Positions 1 to 7,291 are shown, counted from the first letter of the stretch. The stretch: 34,688 nucleotides of DNA from an uncultured Oscillospiraceae bacterium (GCA_934589145.1 CAKTNW010000020.1:1-34688), one strand, 5' to 3'. Program-made: numbers and translations. The notes: generated by a model not told the origin, from the letters alone.

Positions 1-51
1 CTAATATTATATCCGATATTAGCAAGAAAGTAAACAACGATTTTAGAAAAG

Positions 52-77
52 CAAGCCGAGGCGTTCGCCCCGGCTTG
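52..77 (-). terminator. Probable intrinsic terminator after the Fic gene
   Basis: Arms CAAGCCG and CGGCTTG (52-58 and 71-77) enclose an inner GGC/GCC pair and a GTTC loop. Read leftwards, the hairpin is followed by CTTTTC, a short U-tract. It lies about 115 bases beyond the stop of the leftward Fic gene. The short, interrupted U-tract makes this moderate rather than strong. Confidence 0.5.
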
Positions 78-190
78 TGCTTTAACTATGGATGAAGTCT
101 TTCATGGCTGCGTTTGCGCCTTGCAGCTTGCCCAGCGCATCAGAAGCTCTATCGGATTGCAAGCCGTAAACACCTCATACAGTTCCGCCG

Positions 191-1360
191 TCACGCCTGC
201 ACCCTATACTTCACGCGATTCCCATACCGCGTTGCGGTCAGCAGGCCCAGCTGCTCAAACTTCAGTACAAAGCTGCGGATGGTGGCGTAGGCGGCGTTGC
301 CGAAGTCCTTTTCCAGCTGCTTGGTGGAGAATTCGGCTTCCCCATACGCGGAGAGGACGAAGCTCCACAGTGCCTTTTCCTTCTCCGTGACCTGCCCCTG
401 CGACAAAGCGGCCTGAAACGCCTCGGTCGTTTGGCGGACAGGGAGCGCTCCGTTCAGCTTGTGATACACATTCTCAATGAAATACACCAGAAACGGCGTT
501 ACGTCCAGTACGCCGCTGATGCGGGCATTCTCCTCGGCCAACGTGTAGGCATTGTAGTACCCCTTACGGCTCTTGTTGACGTATTCAGACAGCGGCACGA
601 ACAGGGCGGAGGAATACCCCTGCTGTACCAGATACCACAGGTGCATCAGCCGGGCCATTCTGCCGTTGCCGTCGAAGTAGGGGTGCAGATAGGCGATATA
701 GAAGTGGATCAGGGCGGCTTTCAGCAGGTCGTTGCTGTCGGAATCCTCATGGATGAAGCGTACCAGCTCTCCCATACGCTCCGGCAGCTGCTGCCACGGC
801 AGGCCGGTATGCTCCACCTTGGAGCCGACCACGTACACGCTGTCGTGCCGGTAGAAGCTGCCGGGGCGCAGCCGATCTTCCTCCGGCAGATAGGCACCGA
901 TGGCGGTTTCATACAGCTGGTGGATGGATGCTTCGGCGATCCTGTTGGCGGGGTCACTGATGAATTCCAGCCCTTTTTTCATGCCATAGATGCGGTTCTC
1001 GCTTTCATCCGCCGGAGCAAAGCCGGACAGGATCTTGCGGACACTGTCGCGGGAGAAATCCACCTGCTCGATGGTGAAGGTGGAGATGATCTCCTCCTCC
1101 ATGGCCTTCGTGCCGTAGAGTTGTGTGCTGCTCTGCGGCGTCAGCAGGATTCGAGCGGCGGAGAGATGCACCTGTGCGACACTATTCAGATAGACAAGCT
1201 CCTGCCCTGAAAAGTCCTTCAGCGGCAGCGGGTGGTAGAAGCCGTTCTTCAGCAACGACACAAATTCCCCCATATCTGCCTGCGGATATTTGTAGCCCAG
1301 CTTCTTCAAGTCCAATACACTTTTATCCGACAACATCTTGGTAAACAACGCAGCGTCCAT
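191..1360 (-). CDS. Fic family protein (AMP-transferase/Fido domain) with C-terminal winged helix
   Basis: Fic proteins usually transfer AMP from ATP onto a hydroxyl side chain of a target protein. The catalytic motif HPYFDGNGR is complete at about residues 226-234, with the catalytic His, the Asp and the GNGR phosphate loop. The upstream segment STFTIEQ resembles the inhibitory-helix motif (S/T)xxxE(G/N) of class II Fic proteins, although its last residue is Gln. The C-terminal part looks like a winged helix, so DNA binding and autoregulation are possible. I chose the ATG at 1360 because GAGGTG lies 4 bases upstream of it; the longer reading frame starting at 1393 has no such site. The gene is monocistronic, with its own promoter (1402-1430), and is separated from the neighbouring ATPase by a terminator. 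The target is unknown. Family assignment is secure; the role (signalling, toxin or immunity) is not. Confidence 0.9.
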   Translation of the reverse strand: MDAALFTKMLSDKSVLDLKKLGYKYPQADMGEFVSLLKNGFYHPLPLKDFSGQELVYLNSVAQVHLSAARILLTPQSSTQLYGTKAMEEEIISTFTIEQVDFSRDSVRKILSGFAPADESENRIYGMKKGLEFISDPANRIAEASIHQLYETAIGAYLPEEDRLRPGSFYRHDSVYVVGSKVEHTGLPWQQLPERMGELVRFIHEDSDSNDLLKAALIHFYIAYLHPYFDGNGRMARLMHLWYLVQQGYSSALFVPLSEYVNKSRKGYYNAYTLAEENARISGVLDVTPFLVYFIENVYHKLNGALPVRQTTEAFQAALSQGQVTEKEKALWSFVLSAYGEAEFSTKQLEKDFGNAAYATIRSFVLKFEQLGLLTATRYGNRVKYRVQA

Positions 1361-1401
1361 ATAGCACCTCTTGTTGATATTAAATAGTATCAATTTATAT
1401 C

Positions 1402-1430
1402 AGTATACAAGAGTGTTTCCGGAAATGCAA
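1402..1430 (-). promoter_or_regulatory. Sigma-A promoter of the Fic gene
   Basis: Reading leftwards, a -35 box TTGCAT (1425-1430) and a -10 box TATACT (1402-1407) are separated by exactly 17 bases. They lie about 40 bases upstream of the Fic start. An imperfect palindrome (1376-1401, arms GATAT/ATATC) immediately follows and could be an operator. Confidence 0.7.
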
Positions 1431-1470
1431 GAGGAAATACCGGAATAGGCATTGAAGAATTTCATAGAAA

Positions 1471-1504
1471 AAGCCGCTTGATTTCTCATCAAAACCAAGC
1501 GGCT
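1471..1504 (-). terminator. Intrinsic terminator of the AAA/DUF4143 gene
   Basis: Arms AGCCGCTTG (1472-1480) and CAAGCGGCT (1496-1504) form a 9-bp stem. Read leftwards it is followed by TTTTT. It sits about 30 bases past the stop codon of the leftward ATPase gene and insulates the Fic promoter. Confidence 0.85.
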
Positions 1505-1534
1505 GCGTATAGACTATTTGCTTTTGCAGCGCAA

Positions 1535-2758
1535 TCATATCATCCACACGGGGACGATATATGTGCTGCTGTCAATTGCGCTTAATGTCTCTCGAAGGCA
1601 GATAATCGCGCCGGTGCCTCTCGGCACGGAGGCCTTGTCCAGCAGCTTGAAGGCACCCGTGATTTGTGTGGGCGGGTTGATGCTTTTCTTGATTTCAATG
1701 GGATGCAGCTGACCGTCGCTCTCCATAATCAGATCGATCTCGTTGCTGTTCTTGTCCCGGTAATAATGCAGCAGGCAGTCCTTGGCGCTGTTGCTGTAGG
1801 TCTTGATGATTTCTGACACAACATAGTTTTCCAAGATCGCTCCGTTTATCGCACCGTTCATCAGAATTTCGGGGCTTGAGTACCGAGTCAGATAGCAGAC
1901 CAGCCCTGTATCGAAGAAATACATCTTCGGCGTTTTGATCGTCCGCTTCAGAAGGTTGTTGGAGTAAGGGTGCAGGAAGAATACGATCCCCGATTTTTCA
2001 AGCTCTTTCATCCAGCGCTTTGCGGTATCATCACTGACGCCCACATCTCCGGCGATGTCATGCAGGTTCAGCATCTGGCCGCTTCTGCAGGCGGCAGCAC
2101 GAATGAAGTCGGCAAACATCACCTTATCCACGCCGGGAATGTCGGTGGTCACATCGCGGTCGATATAGGTCTGGATATAGCTGCTGTAAAAAACGTCACG
2201 GTCTTTATATTTGCCGCTCCTGTGGCCGGGAAGTGCGCCGTCCCAAATCCGCTGGTAGATCTCGTTCGGCGTGGCAGGGGAAAGCACGGCCTTGCGGCTC
2301 TGCAATTCATCAAGCTCCAACGAAAAGGGCGAAACATCCACCGCTCCGCAAAGCTCCGCCTGTGACAGTGCGGACATATGAAGAATGGCCGTTCTTCCGG
2401 CCAGGGATTCCTGCGAAAGCTCCATCAGGCGATAGGCCTGTGAGCCGGTCAGCCAATAGGAGCCAGGTACAGCGCCGTTATCCACGGCAATCTTGATATA
2501 CGAAAACAGCTCCGGTGCATACTGAACCTCATCAATGAGAACCGGCGCGGGGTGCAGCTTCAAGAACATAGCGGGATCGGTTTTGGCAAGTCTGCGCTCC
2601 TCCAAATCGTCCAGCGAGACCTCGGCTCGCACCGTCCCCTCCATCAGATGCCGCAGCATGGTGGATTTCCCGACCTGACGCGGGCCGGTCAGCAGCACGC
2701 AGGCGTACTCCTCGCTTACGGCTGTAAACTTCTTTTCAAGTTGTCTTTCAATATACAT
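1535..2758 (-). CDS. AAA ATPase with DUF4143 / PD-(D/E)xK-like C-terminus
   Basis: The protein is 407 residues, typical of the widespread 'ATP-binding protein, DUF4143' family, whose cellular role is not established. The N-terminal ATPase domain shows Walker A GPRQVGKST (about residues 25-33) and a Walker B-like VLIDEVQ segment. A winged-helix-like middle (LHDIAGDVGVSDDTAKRW) follows. The C-terminal part contains NEIDLI followed by HPIEIKKS, the D...ExK spacing of a PD-(D/E)xK nuclease fold. The ATG at 2758 has AAAGGAGG 8 bases upstream. The promoter at 2797-2825 lies inside a pair of 35-bp palindromic repeats, which suggests tight regulation. Such genes are frequent in accessory regions; a toxin-antitoxin or defence role is only conjecture. 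Confidence 0.85.
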   Translation of the reverse strand: MYIERQLEKKFTAVSEEYACVLLTGPRQVGKSTMLRHLMEGTVRAEVSLDDLEERRLAKTDPAMFLKLHPAPVLIDEVQYAPELFSYIKIAVDNGAVPGSYWLTGSQAYRLMELSQESLAGRTAILHMSALSQAELCGAVDVSPFSLELDELQSRKAVLSPATPNEIYQRIWDGALPGHRSGKYKDRDVFYSSYIQTYIDRDVTTDIPGVDKVMFADFIRAAACRSGQMLNLHDIAGDVGVSDDTAKRWMKELEKSGIVFFLHPYSNNLLKRTIKTPKMYFFDTGLVCYLTRYSSPEILMNGAINGAILENYVVSEIIKTYSNSAKDCLLHYYRDKNSNEIDLIMESDGQLHPIEIKKSINPPTQITGAFKLLDKASVPRGTGAIICLRETLSAIDSSTYIVPVWMI

Positions 2759-2772
2759 TGTTCCGCCTCCTT

Positions 2773-2807
2773 TGGGCTAAAATACGATGCACCTTCATTA
2801 TAGCCTA
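2773..2807. promoter_or_regulatory. Operator-like 35-bp imperfect palindrome, copy 1
   Basis: This is the proximal of two related palindromes exactly 60 bp apart, sharing AAAATACGATGCAC. Its outer arms GGCTA and TAGCC pair across a TGCA-containing centre. It covers the -10 box of the ATPase promoter, so a bound repressor would block transcription. Confidence 0.5.
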
Positions 2808-2825
2808 AGAGCAAAGAGAAATCAA
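2797..2825 (-). promoter_or_regulatory. Sigma-A promoter of the AAA/DUF4143 gene
   Basis: Reading leftwards, -35 TTGATT (2820-2825) and a perfect -10 TATAAT (2797-2802) are separated by 17 bases. The transcript would start just before the AAAGGAGG ribosome binding site. Confidence 0.8.
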
Positions 2826-2832
2826 TCGGTTT

Positions 2833-2867
2833 TAGGCCAAAATACGATGCACTTATATTTTAGCTTA
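2833..2867. promoter_or_regulatory. Operator-like 35-bp imperfect palindrome, copy 2
   Basis: The distal copy is upstream of the -35 box. Its arms TA(G)GC(C)AAAATA and TATTTTAGC(T)TA pair over about ten positions on each side of the same GTGCA core. Two similar sites flanking one promoter are the arrangement expected for cooperative or looping repression; the regulator is not identified. Confidence 0.5.
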
Positions 2868-3113
2868 AACCAGCGGCAATTATGCGTGTCCGCAACAGGA
2901 AAGCCGCCCGATTTCAAATCGGGCGGCTTCGTTGCCTCGTAAGTACCTTCTTCAGTGGGACAGCCGGCATTGCGATACTGGCACTTTGCGCACGAACCCT
3001 CAAATTTGACCTCTTCCGCACCTGAAATACCCGTCAAACACCCCATTTACAGGTCAATTTTTTGCCTGATGCGCATTTCACTTAAACCCGCAAATCGTTG
3101 CGGCACAACGACT
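2868..3113. other. Gene-free junction between accessory segment and deacetylase
   Basis: This 246-base stretch has no convincing gene. It contains a perfect 12-bp stem (GCCGCCCGATTT and its complement, 2903-2927). It also has nested inverted repeats at its right end (TCGTTG/CAACGA at 3095-3111, with CTTAAA/TTTAAG outside them). A leftward 74-codon frame with six cysteines runs through it but overlaps the ATPase promoter. The repeats sit exactly where the deacetylase gene loses its normal C-terminus, so this may be the edge of inserted DNA. Confidence 0.5.
2903..2927. terminator. Strong hairpin, possible bidirectional terminator
   Basis: Perfect arms GCCGCCCGATTT and AAATCGGGCGGC are separated by one base. 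Read leftwards the stem is followed by TTTCCTGTT, read rightwards by TTCGTTG. The U-tracts are weak, so function as a terminator for the truncated deacetylase transcript is plausible but not certain. Confidence 0.4.
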
Positions 3114-3671
3114 TTAAGTCATTTCCAGTCGCTCCACATCCCACTGGATGGGTTCCATGCCCAGCGAACGGACGGCGGAGATCACATGGTCGTCATACTC
3201 GCCGTAGGGGCAGCGGATCAGCGTGGGACAGCAGCCGGTGACAGCTTCGATCTTGTCGCAGCTGGCCTGGATGTCCGCCACGATCTGGGAGGTAGTGAGG
3301 CTGTTATAGTGGTCGTGGTGGTCGGAATGGCTCATGACCTCGTGGCCCGCGTCGTGAAGCGCCTTCACCGACTCCGGGTATTTGTCCACCCAGTCCCCCA
3401 CTACGAAAAAGGTAGTTTTCACGTTGTACTTCGCCAGAATATCGATCAAATGCTGGGTATCCTCATTGCCCCACGCGGCGTCAAAGGAGATGCTGCACAG
3501 CTTCTCCTTCCGTTCCACCGAATAGATGGGCAACTGCCGCTGGGTGGCCGCCGCCGTGCGCGACGCGGGATACAGCGTCACATAGAAGATGCCCGCCGCC
3601 ACCGCCAGCGTACACAGCACCGCCAGCACCCGCCGGTGCAGCAGGAAGATCCGCACCCGTTTCTCTTTCAT
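3114..3671 (-). CDS. Polysaccharide deacetylase (CE4/NodB fold), C-terminally truncated
   Basis: CE4 enzymes remove N-acetyl groups from peptidoglycan or similar polymers using a metal held by Asp-His-His. Visible are a basic N-terminus with one membrane anchor (about residues 12-33), motif 1 as SFDAAWG, motif 2 as HSDHHDH and motif 3 as RCPYGEY. The sequence stops at QWDVERLEMT. Homologues of the PdaB/spore type continue DSLDWKD and run on for about 50 residues to the final Leu-His motif. Here that motif 5 is absent and the product is only 185 residues. A shifted frame just after the junction reads DWKDL, so a frameshift or insertion created the early stop. The ATG at 3671 (MKEKRVR) is preferred over the upstream one because AAAGGA precedes it. 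It is divergent from the PadR gene. Likely inactive or altered. Confidence 0.75.
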   Translation of the reverse strand: MKEKRVRIFLLHRRVLAVLCTLAVAAGIFYVTLYPASRTAAATQRQLPIYSVERKEKLCSISFDAAWGNEDTQHLIDILAKYNVKTTFFVVGDWVDKYPESVKALHDAGHEVMSHSDHHDHYNSLTTSQIVADIQASCDKIEAVTGCCPTLIRCPYGEYDDHVISAVRSLGMEPIQWDVERLEMT

Positions 3672-3733
3672 ACGATCCCCGTCCTTTCTGGTGTCCAGCC
3701 TATGCACCAGCGGAGCGAAAAAGAAGTTTCCCC

Positions 3734-3762
3734 TTGACAAACGGCGTCTGCTTCGCTATTAT
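3734..3762 (+). promoter_or_regulatory. Sigma-A promoter of the padR operon
   Basis: A perfect -35 TTGACA (3734-3739) and a -10 TATTAT (3757-3762) are separated by 17 bases. A weaker leftward promoter for the deacetylase (TTACTA, 17 bases, CATAAT at 3758-3786) overlaps it. Confidence 0.85.
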
Positions 3763-3795
3763 GTAGTTAATCTACATATATAGTAACTCTACATA
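3760..3795. promoter_or_regulatory. Two overlapping 19-bp PadR-type operators
   Basis: Site 1 (3760-3778) is TATGTAG-N5-CTACATA, a perfect 7-bp inverted repeat. Site 2 (3777-3795) is TATATAG-N5-CTACATA, with one mismatch. They resemble the ATGTA...TACAT operators known for PadR proteins and begin on the -10 box. This predicts autorepression and possibly control of the divergent deacetylase. Confidence 0.7.
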
Positions 3796-3810
3796 GTCGG
3801 GAGGGCCACC

Positions 3811-4161
3811 ATGGAATTTGACAAGACGCTGACCTCCGGCAGCACAAAGCTGCTGCTGATGAAGCTGCTGGAGCAGCAGGACATGTACGGCTACCAGATG
3901 ATCGAGGAGCTGCGCCGCCGGTCGGACCACACCTTCGACCTGAAATCCGGCACGCTGTATCCCCTGCTGCACACCCTGGAGCAGGCGGGCTGGGTGACAG
4001 CCCGCGAGGAACCGACGGCGTCCGGCCGCACCCGGCGGTACTATCACCTGACCGGCTCCGGCCGGGAGCAGCTCGCCAAGAAGGAGGCGGAATGGCGCAG
4101 CTACGCCGCCGCCGTCACCAAAGTGTTGGAGGGAGGTGCCTGCTGTGTCGCAGCGGTTTGA
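3811..4161 (+). CDS. PadR family transcriptional repressor
   Basis: This 116-residue protein matches the short PadR-s1 class: a winged helix-turn-helix containing DMYGYQMIEELRRRS, then SGTLYPLLHTLEQAGWV (recognition helix and wing), and a C-terminal dimerisation helix. PadR proteins repress their own operons and those of the membrane proteins encoded next to them, often in response to cell-envelope stress or toxic compounds. GGAGGG lies 7 bases before the ATG. The palindromes at 3760-3795 are the likely binding sites. The stop codon overlaps the next gene by 17 bases, so the two are translationally coupled. The ligand cannot be predicted. Confidence 0.93.
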   Translation: MEFDKTLTSGSTKLLLMKLLEQQDMYGYQMIEELRRRSDHTFDLKSGTLYPLLHTLEQAGWVTAREEPTASGRTRRYYHLTGSGREQLAKKEAEWRSYAAAVTKVLEGGACCVAAV

Positions 4162-5422
4162 CAGCTATCTTGCCCAGGTGGATGAACAGATCCGCTGGCC
4201 GCGGGTGCGTCCCGCCCTGCGGCGTGAGCTGATGGGCCATCTGGAGGAGCAGCGGGACGCCTGTCTGGCGGACGGCATGGACGAGCCCTCCGCCGAGCTG
4301 GAGGCGGTGCGGCAGATGGGCGACCCGGTGCTGATCGGCCAGCAGCTTGACGCGGTGCACCGGCCCCGTCCCCAATACGCGCCGCTGGCTCTGGCGGCGG
4401 TGCTGGCGGTATGCGGCACGTTGATCCGTATCCATATCGGCGGTGCCTCCCCTGCCAGATCCATCGCCGCCGCGGCGCTGGGCTTTCTCCTGCTGCTGGT
4501 GGCTTACTTCTCCGATTACCGCAGGCTGGTGCGGTACGGCGGATGGCTCTATCTGGCCACGGTGGTGCTGGGCTATACCGCCCTGAATTGGTGGTTCTGG
4601 ATCTTCCAAAGCGGCCGTCCCTTCCAGTATGTGTCGCTGTTCTTCCCCCTGGCGGGTACGCTGGCGGCATGCGCCCTGCGGGGCAAGCGCTGGGGCTTCT
4701 GGCTGGCAGGATTGGCCTATGGGCTGCTGCTCTGGCTCAGCTATCAGATGACCTACGCCCTGGCCATGCTGCTGGTGATCCTCTGCGGCGCGATGACGAT
4801 GCTGGCTGCCATCCGTCAGAGCTGGTGGCCGGTGCGGAAAAAGCCCGCCGCCGCGCTGGTCATCACGGTCTCCGCGGCGGCGCTGGCCGCGCTGACGTGG
4901 GCCCGGTGGGATACGCTGCTGTTCGCCCTGGGAATGGATACCCAATACTACTACCCCTTCACCTTTTCCGATACCGTCGTCCGGCAGGTGCTGGAGCTGG
5001 CGCCGAATTGGGGCAGCGCCGACCTCCCCCTGGGGCTTACCCAATCCTTTGCGTATCTGAACTTCACGGATCACGCCTCCGACTACCTGCTGACGCTGCT
5101 GATCTCCCAAATGGGCCGCATCCCCTTTCTGCTGCTGTGCGGCGCCTTTGTGCTTCTGCTGATCCTCCTCTGCGTCCGCTGCCTGCGGCAGCTCCGGGGC
5201 AGCGGCGGCATGCTGGCCGCGGTGATATTCCTGACCCTGGCGGCGCAGTTCGTCAGCAGCGTACTCTTCAACTGCGGCATCCGCCTCTTTGTGGCCTATT
5301 TCCCCTTCGTGATGGGCAACCTCAACACCGTCATCGACCTGGCGCTGCTGGGCGTGGCCCTGTCGGTATTCCGGCAGGCCGCCTGCCCCGAGGACGTGCC
5401 CCAGACACCCACACGCGCATAA
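4145..5422 (+). CDS. HAAS-domain membrane protein with SEDS (FtsW/RodA)-like C-terminus
   Basis: Residues 1-70 form the helical cytoplasmic HAAS/permease-prefix domain (LMGHLEEQRDACLADGMD...AVRQMGDPVLIGQQLD) usually encoded beside PadR. About ten hydrophobic helices follow. The last third resembles SEDS glycosyltransferases: a loop with NFTDHASDYLLTLLISQMGR corresponds to the FtsW segment around PEAHTDFIF, and FPFVMGNLNTVIDLALLG resembles the LPFISYGG helix. SEDS proteins polymerise glycan strands, but the match is degenerate, so activity is uncertain. The GTG at 4145 is favoured because GGAGGGAGG ends 8 bases before it; the GTG at 4136 overlaps that site. It is co-transcribed with padR and ends at a strong terminator. 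Confidence 0.75.
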   Translation: MSQRFDSYLAQVDEQIRWPRVRPALRRELMGHLEEQRDACLADGMDEPSAELEAVRQMGDPVLIGQQLDAVHRPRPQYAPLALAAVLAVCGTLIRIHIGGASPARSIAAAALGFLLLLVAYFSDYRRLVRYGGWLYLATVVLGYTALNWWFWIFQSGRPFQYVSLFFPLAGTLAACALRGKRWGFWLAGLAYGLLLWLSYQMTYALAMLLVILCGAMTMLAAIRQSWWPVRKKPAAALVITVSAAALAALTWARWDTLLFALGMDTQYYYPFTFSDTVVRQVLELAPNWGSADLPLGLTQSFAYLNFTDHASDYLLTLLISQMGRIPFLLLCGAFVLLLILLCVRCLRQLRGSGGMLAAVIFLTLAAQFVSSVLFNCGIRLFVAYFPFVMGNLNTVIDLALLGVALSVFRQAACPEDVPQTPTRA

Positions 5423-5456
5423 AAAGGAAGTCCTCCCATGGGAGGACTTCCTTTTT
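5421..5456. terminator. Bidirectional terminator between convergent genes
   Basis: A perfect 18-bp inverted repeat is centred between 5438 and 5439, with a GGAAGTCCTCCC core flanked by A5 on the left and T6 on the right. It serves the rightward PadR operon and the leftward DUF4179 gene. It begins within the stop codon of the HAAS-SEDS gene. Confidence 0.95.
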
Positions 5457-5465
5457 TGATTGCCG

Positions 5466-6587
5466 TCACCGCACGGGAATGATCTGGTCGCCGAAGCGGA
5501 TGTGATCCACCTGCGTCACGTCGATAGGAGCATCAAAGTGGCAATTCAGCGTCACAAAGTCCCTTCCCGTCATCGACACGCCGCCGGTCCCCATTTCCAA
5601 TGTGCTGCCGTCTTCCATGACCAGCGCGCAATTTTCGATCCCGTAGCCTTCCATATTTTCATCATAATCGTGCCCATACTCACCGACCATACCCAGTGGT
5701 GAAATACGGAAATATTCCAATGTGAGGGTATGACCCGGCTCCGGCCATACGCTCTCGGTGGTTCGTCCGGACGCGTCCACATAGACCGTAGGTGCTGCCT
5801 TGGCGTTCAGGCCGATCTCAAAGCTCCAGTCGCCCTCCAACACGATTTCGTAGGGGAGATCCTGATTGTTCGTTTGCATCCAGATGTCGTGGATATTCAG
5901 CTGTTTGGGCCGTCCGTCGGTAAAGGACATGATGGTATAGTCACGGCCCAGAATATTTTCATAGTAAGCCTTCGTTCTGGTGTCACCGCCCTGTCCGGAG
6001 ATTCTGATCACTACTTCCAGGACGTTATCACCCGGGATGGCATCGCTCCAGGCATAGTCGATGACACACCCCGCCTGATCGTAGTCACCGTAGACAAAAA
6101 AGCCACTATAGTTTTCCGGCTCCCACAGCTGCAAATATCCCTCGCCTTCTTTCGGGAGATTCAGCTCCGTTCCCTCCGGAGCCTCGATGCGCAGGCGGAG
6201 GTAATAGTTATTTTCGTCGCAGATGGCCGCCAGCGGCGTGATGGTGGTACCGTTGCTGGTGACAGGCTGCATATCGGTAGTGCCGATCTCTTCCATCACC
6301 TGCTTCTGCTCTGCCGTCAGGTCGCCGAAATAGCCCTTGAAGCTGTCGGCCACACCCAGCCTGGCGGCGGCCACGGTGGCGGTACACATGACCGCTACAA
6401 TGGCGGCGATCAGCAGCCCTCTGGCCACACGTCCGGTCTTTTTCACCGCAGGGCGTCCCCCCTGCTGATTCTCGATCTTTTTCATCGTCAACTCCTTGAT
6501 CCGGCGGAGGTCGGCAGCGCCATCCTCCGGCAGCGAAACGGTGTCATCCCGCACGCTGTCCATCAGGTCGTAGATGTTGTATGCCAT
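5466..6587 (-). CDS. DUF4179 domain membrane protein, probable anti-sigma factor partner
   Basis: The 373-residue protein has a short cytoplasmic N-terminus (residues 1-52), one membrane helix (about 53-74, VARGLLIAAIVAVMCTATVA) and a large extracytoplasmic part beginning with a DUF4179-type region (DSFKGYFGDLTAEQKQVMEEIG). DUF4179 proteins are regularly encoded downstream of ECF sigma factors in Clostridia and are thought to hold the sigma factor at the membrane. Here the start codon overlaps the sigma gene by 25 bases, giving translational coupling. AAGGAGG lies 9 bases before the ATG. The signal sensed by the external domain is unknown. Confidence 0.85.
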   Translation of the reverse strand: MAYNIYDLMDSVRDDTVSLPEDGAADLRRIKELTMKKIENQQGGRPAVKKTGRVARGLLIAAIVAVMCTATVAAARLGVADSFKGYFGDLTAEQKQVMEEIGTTDMQPVTSNGTTITPLAAICDENNYYLRLRIEAPEGTELNLPKEGEGYLQLWEPENYSGFFVYGDYDQAGCVIDYAWSDAIPGDNVLEVVIRISGQGGDTRTKAYYENILGRDYTIMSFTDGRPKQLNIHDIWMQTNNQDLPYEIVLEGDWSFEIGLNAKAAPTVYVDASGRTTESVWPEPGHTLTLEYFRISPLGMVGEYGHDYDENMEGYGIENCALVMEDGSTLEMGTGGVSMTGRDFVTLNCHFDAPIDVTQVDHIRFGDQIIPVR

Positions 6588-7150
6588 AATGCCGTTCCTC
6601 CTTCATGTGCTTCCTCCGCCAGCAGGGAAGCTTTCAGCTTTTCCCGCCCCCGGCTGAGGCGGGATTTGACAGTGGACTCCTTCATGTCCATCGCCGCCGC
6701 GATCTGGCTGATCTTCTGATAGTAGTAATAGTACCGCAGGAAGATCTCCCGGTCGGTGTCCTCCATGGCCAGCAGAGCCCGCTGCACGGCGGCAGCCTGC
6801 TCCCGCTGCTCCAGAAGCCCCTGGGGCGTGTGGGGATCCACCAGCACCAGATCCTCCGGCAGCGGCACGGTAGGTGTCAGCTGCCGCAGCTTGTTCCGGG
6901 CACTGTTGCGGGCGGTGGCGGCCAGATAGGCCTTCGCCGAGCCGCTGTGTACCCGTCCCGCGCTGTTCCAGAAGGCCAGAAATACGTCGGAGGCTGCCTC
7001 CTCCACATCGGCCACAGTCATGCTCTGGCCGATGATGCCGCGGATAATGGCGGTCACATAGCCGCCGTAGCGGTCGATGAACCATTCCAGCGCGGCCTGT
7101 GACCCGCGCTTGAGATGCCGCAGCGCCTGTTCCTCTGTCAAATCTATCAC
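6563..7150 (-). CDS. ECF-type RNA polymerase sigma factor
   Basis: The product (195 residues) has a sigma region 2 (ALEWFIDRYGGYVTAIIRG...EEAASDVFLAFW) and a region 4 helix-turn-helix (ISQIAAAMDMKESTVKSRLSRGREKL), the plan of ECF sigma factors. It should direct RNA polymerase to envelope- or stress-response genes and be restrained by the DUF4179 protein encoded immediately downstream. The start is uncertain: GTG at 7150 lies only 3 bases after AAGGGAA, while TTG at 7141 has better spacing to AAGGGAAGTGA and would shorten the product by three residues. Upstream, TGCAACC and TGTTATG (about 7190-7220, leftward) could be an ECF-type autoregulated promoter, but I cannot confirm this. Confidence 0.92.
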   Translation of the reverse strand: MIDLTEEQALRHLKRGSQAALEWFIDRYGGYVTAIIRGIIGQSMTVADVEEAASDVFLAFWNSAGRVHSGSAKAYLAATARNSARNKLRQLTPTVPLPEDLVLVDPHTPQGLLEQREQAAAVQRALLAMEDTDREIFLRYYYYYQKISQIAAAMDMKESTVKSRLSRGREKLKASLLAEEAHEGGTALWHTTSTT

Positions 7151-7240
7151 TTCCCTTGCGGAGATGTTGTGTAACGGCCGTCATCTATCATAACACAGTT
7201 CAGGCGGAGATGGTTGCATATGCGGCGGTAAAGCGTGAAA

Positions 7241-7269
7241 AAAACTCCTCCGAAGATCGGAGGAGTTTT
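7241..7269 (-). terminator. Terminator of the flavodoxin-like gene
   Basis: A 13-bp stem (AAAACTCCTCCGA and its complement) with a 3-base loop is followed, leftwards, by further Ts. It sits about 22 bases past the stop of the gene at 7292-8215 and ahead of the sigma gene. Confidence 0.92.
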
Positions 7270-7291
7270 CCTATTGAATACCCTCACGGGG

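Noticed and set aside
1..22. Inverted repeat CTAATAT...ATATTAG at the window edge
   Set aside because: AT-rich 7-bp arms, truncated context; may belong to a promoter of a gene outside the window but cannot be judged.
82..174. Short leftward frame ending GKLQGANAAMKDFIHS after the Fic gene
   Set aside because: It looks protein-like and could be the tail of a decayed gene, but 30 codons without a start or a recognisable family are not enough.
1535..2758. Fic plus AAA/DUF4143 as a two-gene defence or toxin-antitoxin system
   Set aside because: Each gene has its own promoter and a terminator separates them; both families are common singly. Adjacency alone does not support a joint system.
2822..3046. 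Leftward 74-codon frame with six cysteines (SCAKCQYRNAGCP)
   Set aside because: The cysteine spacing is suggestive, but the frame runs through a perfect hairpin, a palindromic operator and the promoter of the ATPase gene, and no good ribosome site precedes it. Could be a remnant of inserted DNA.
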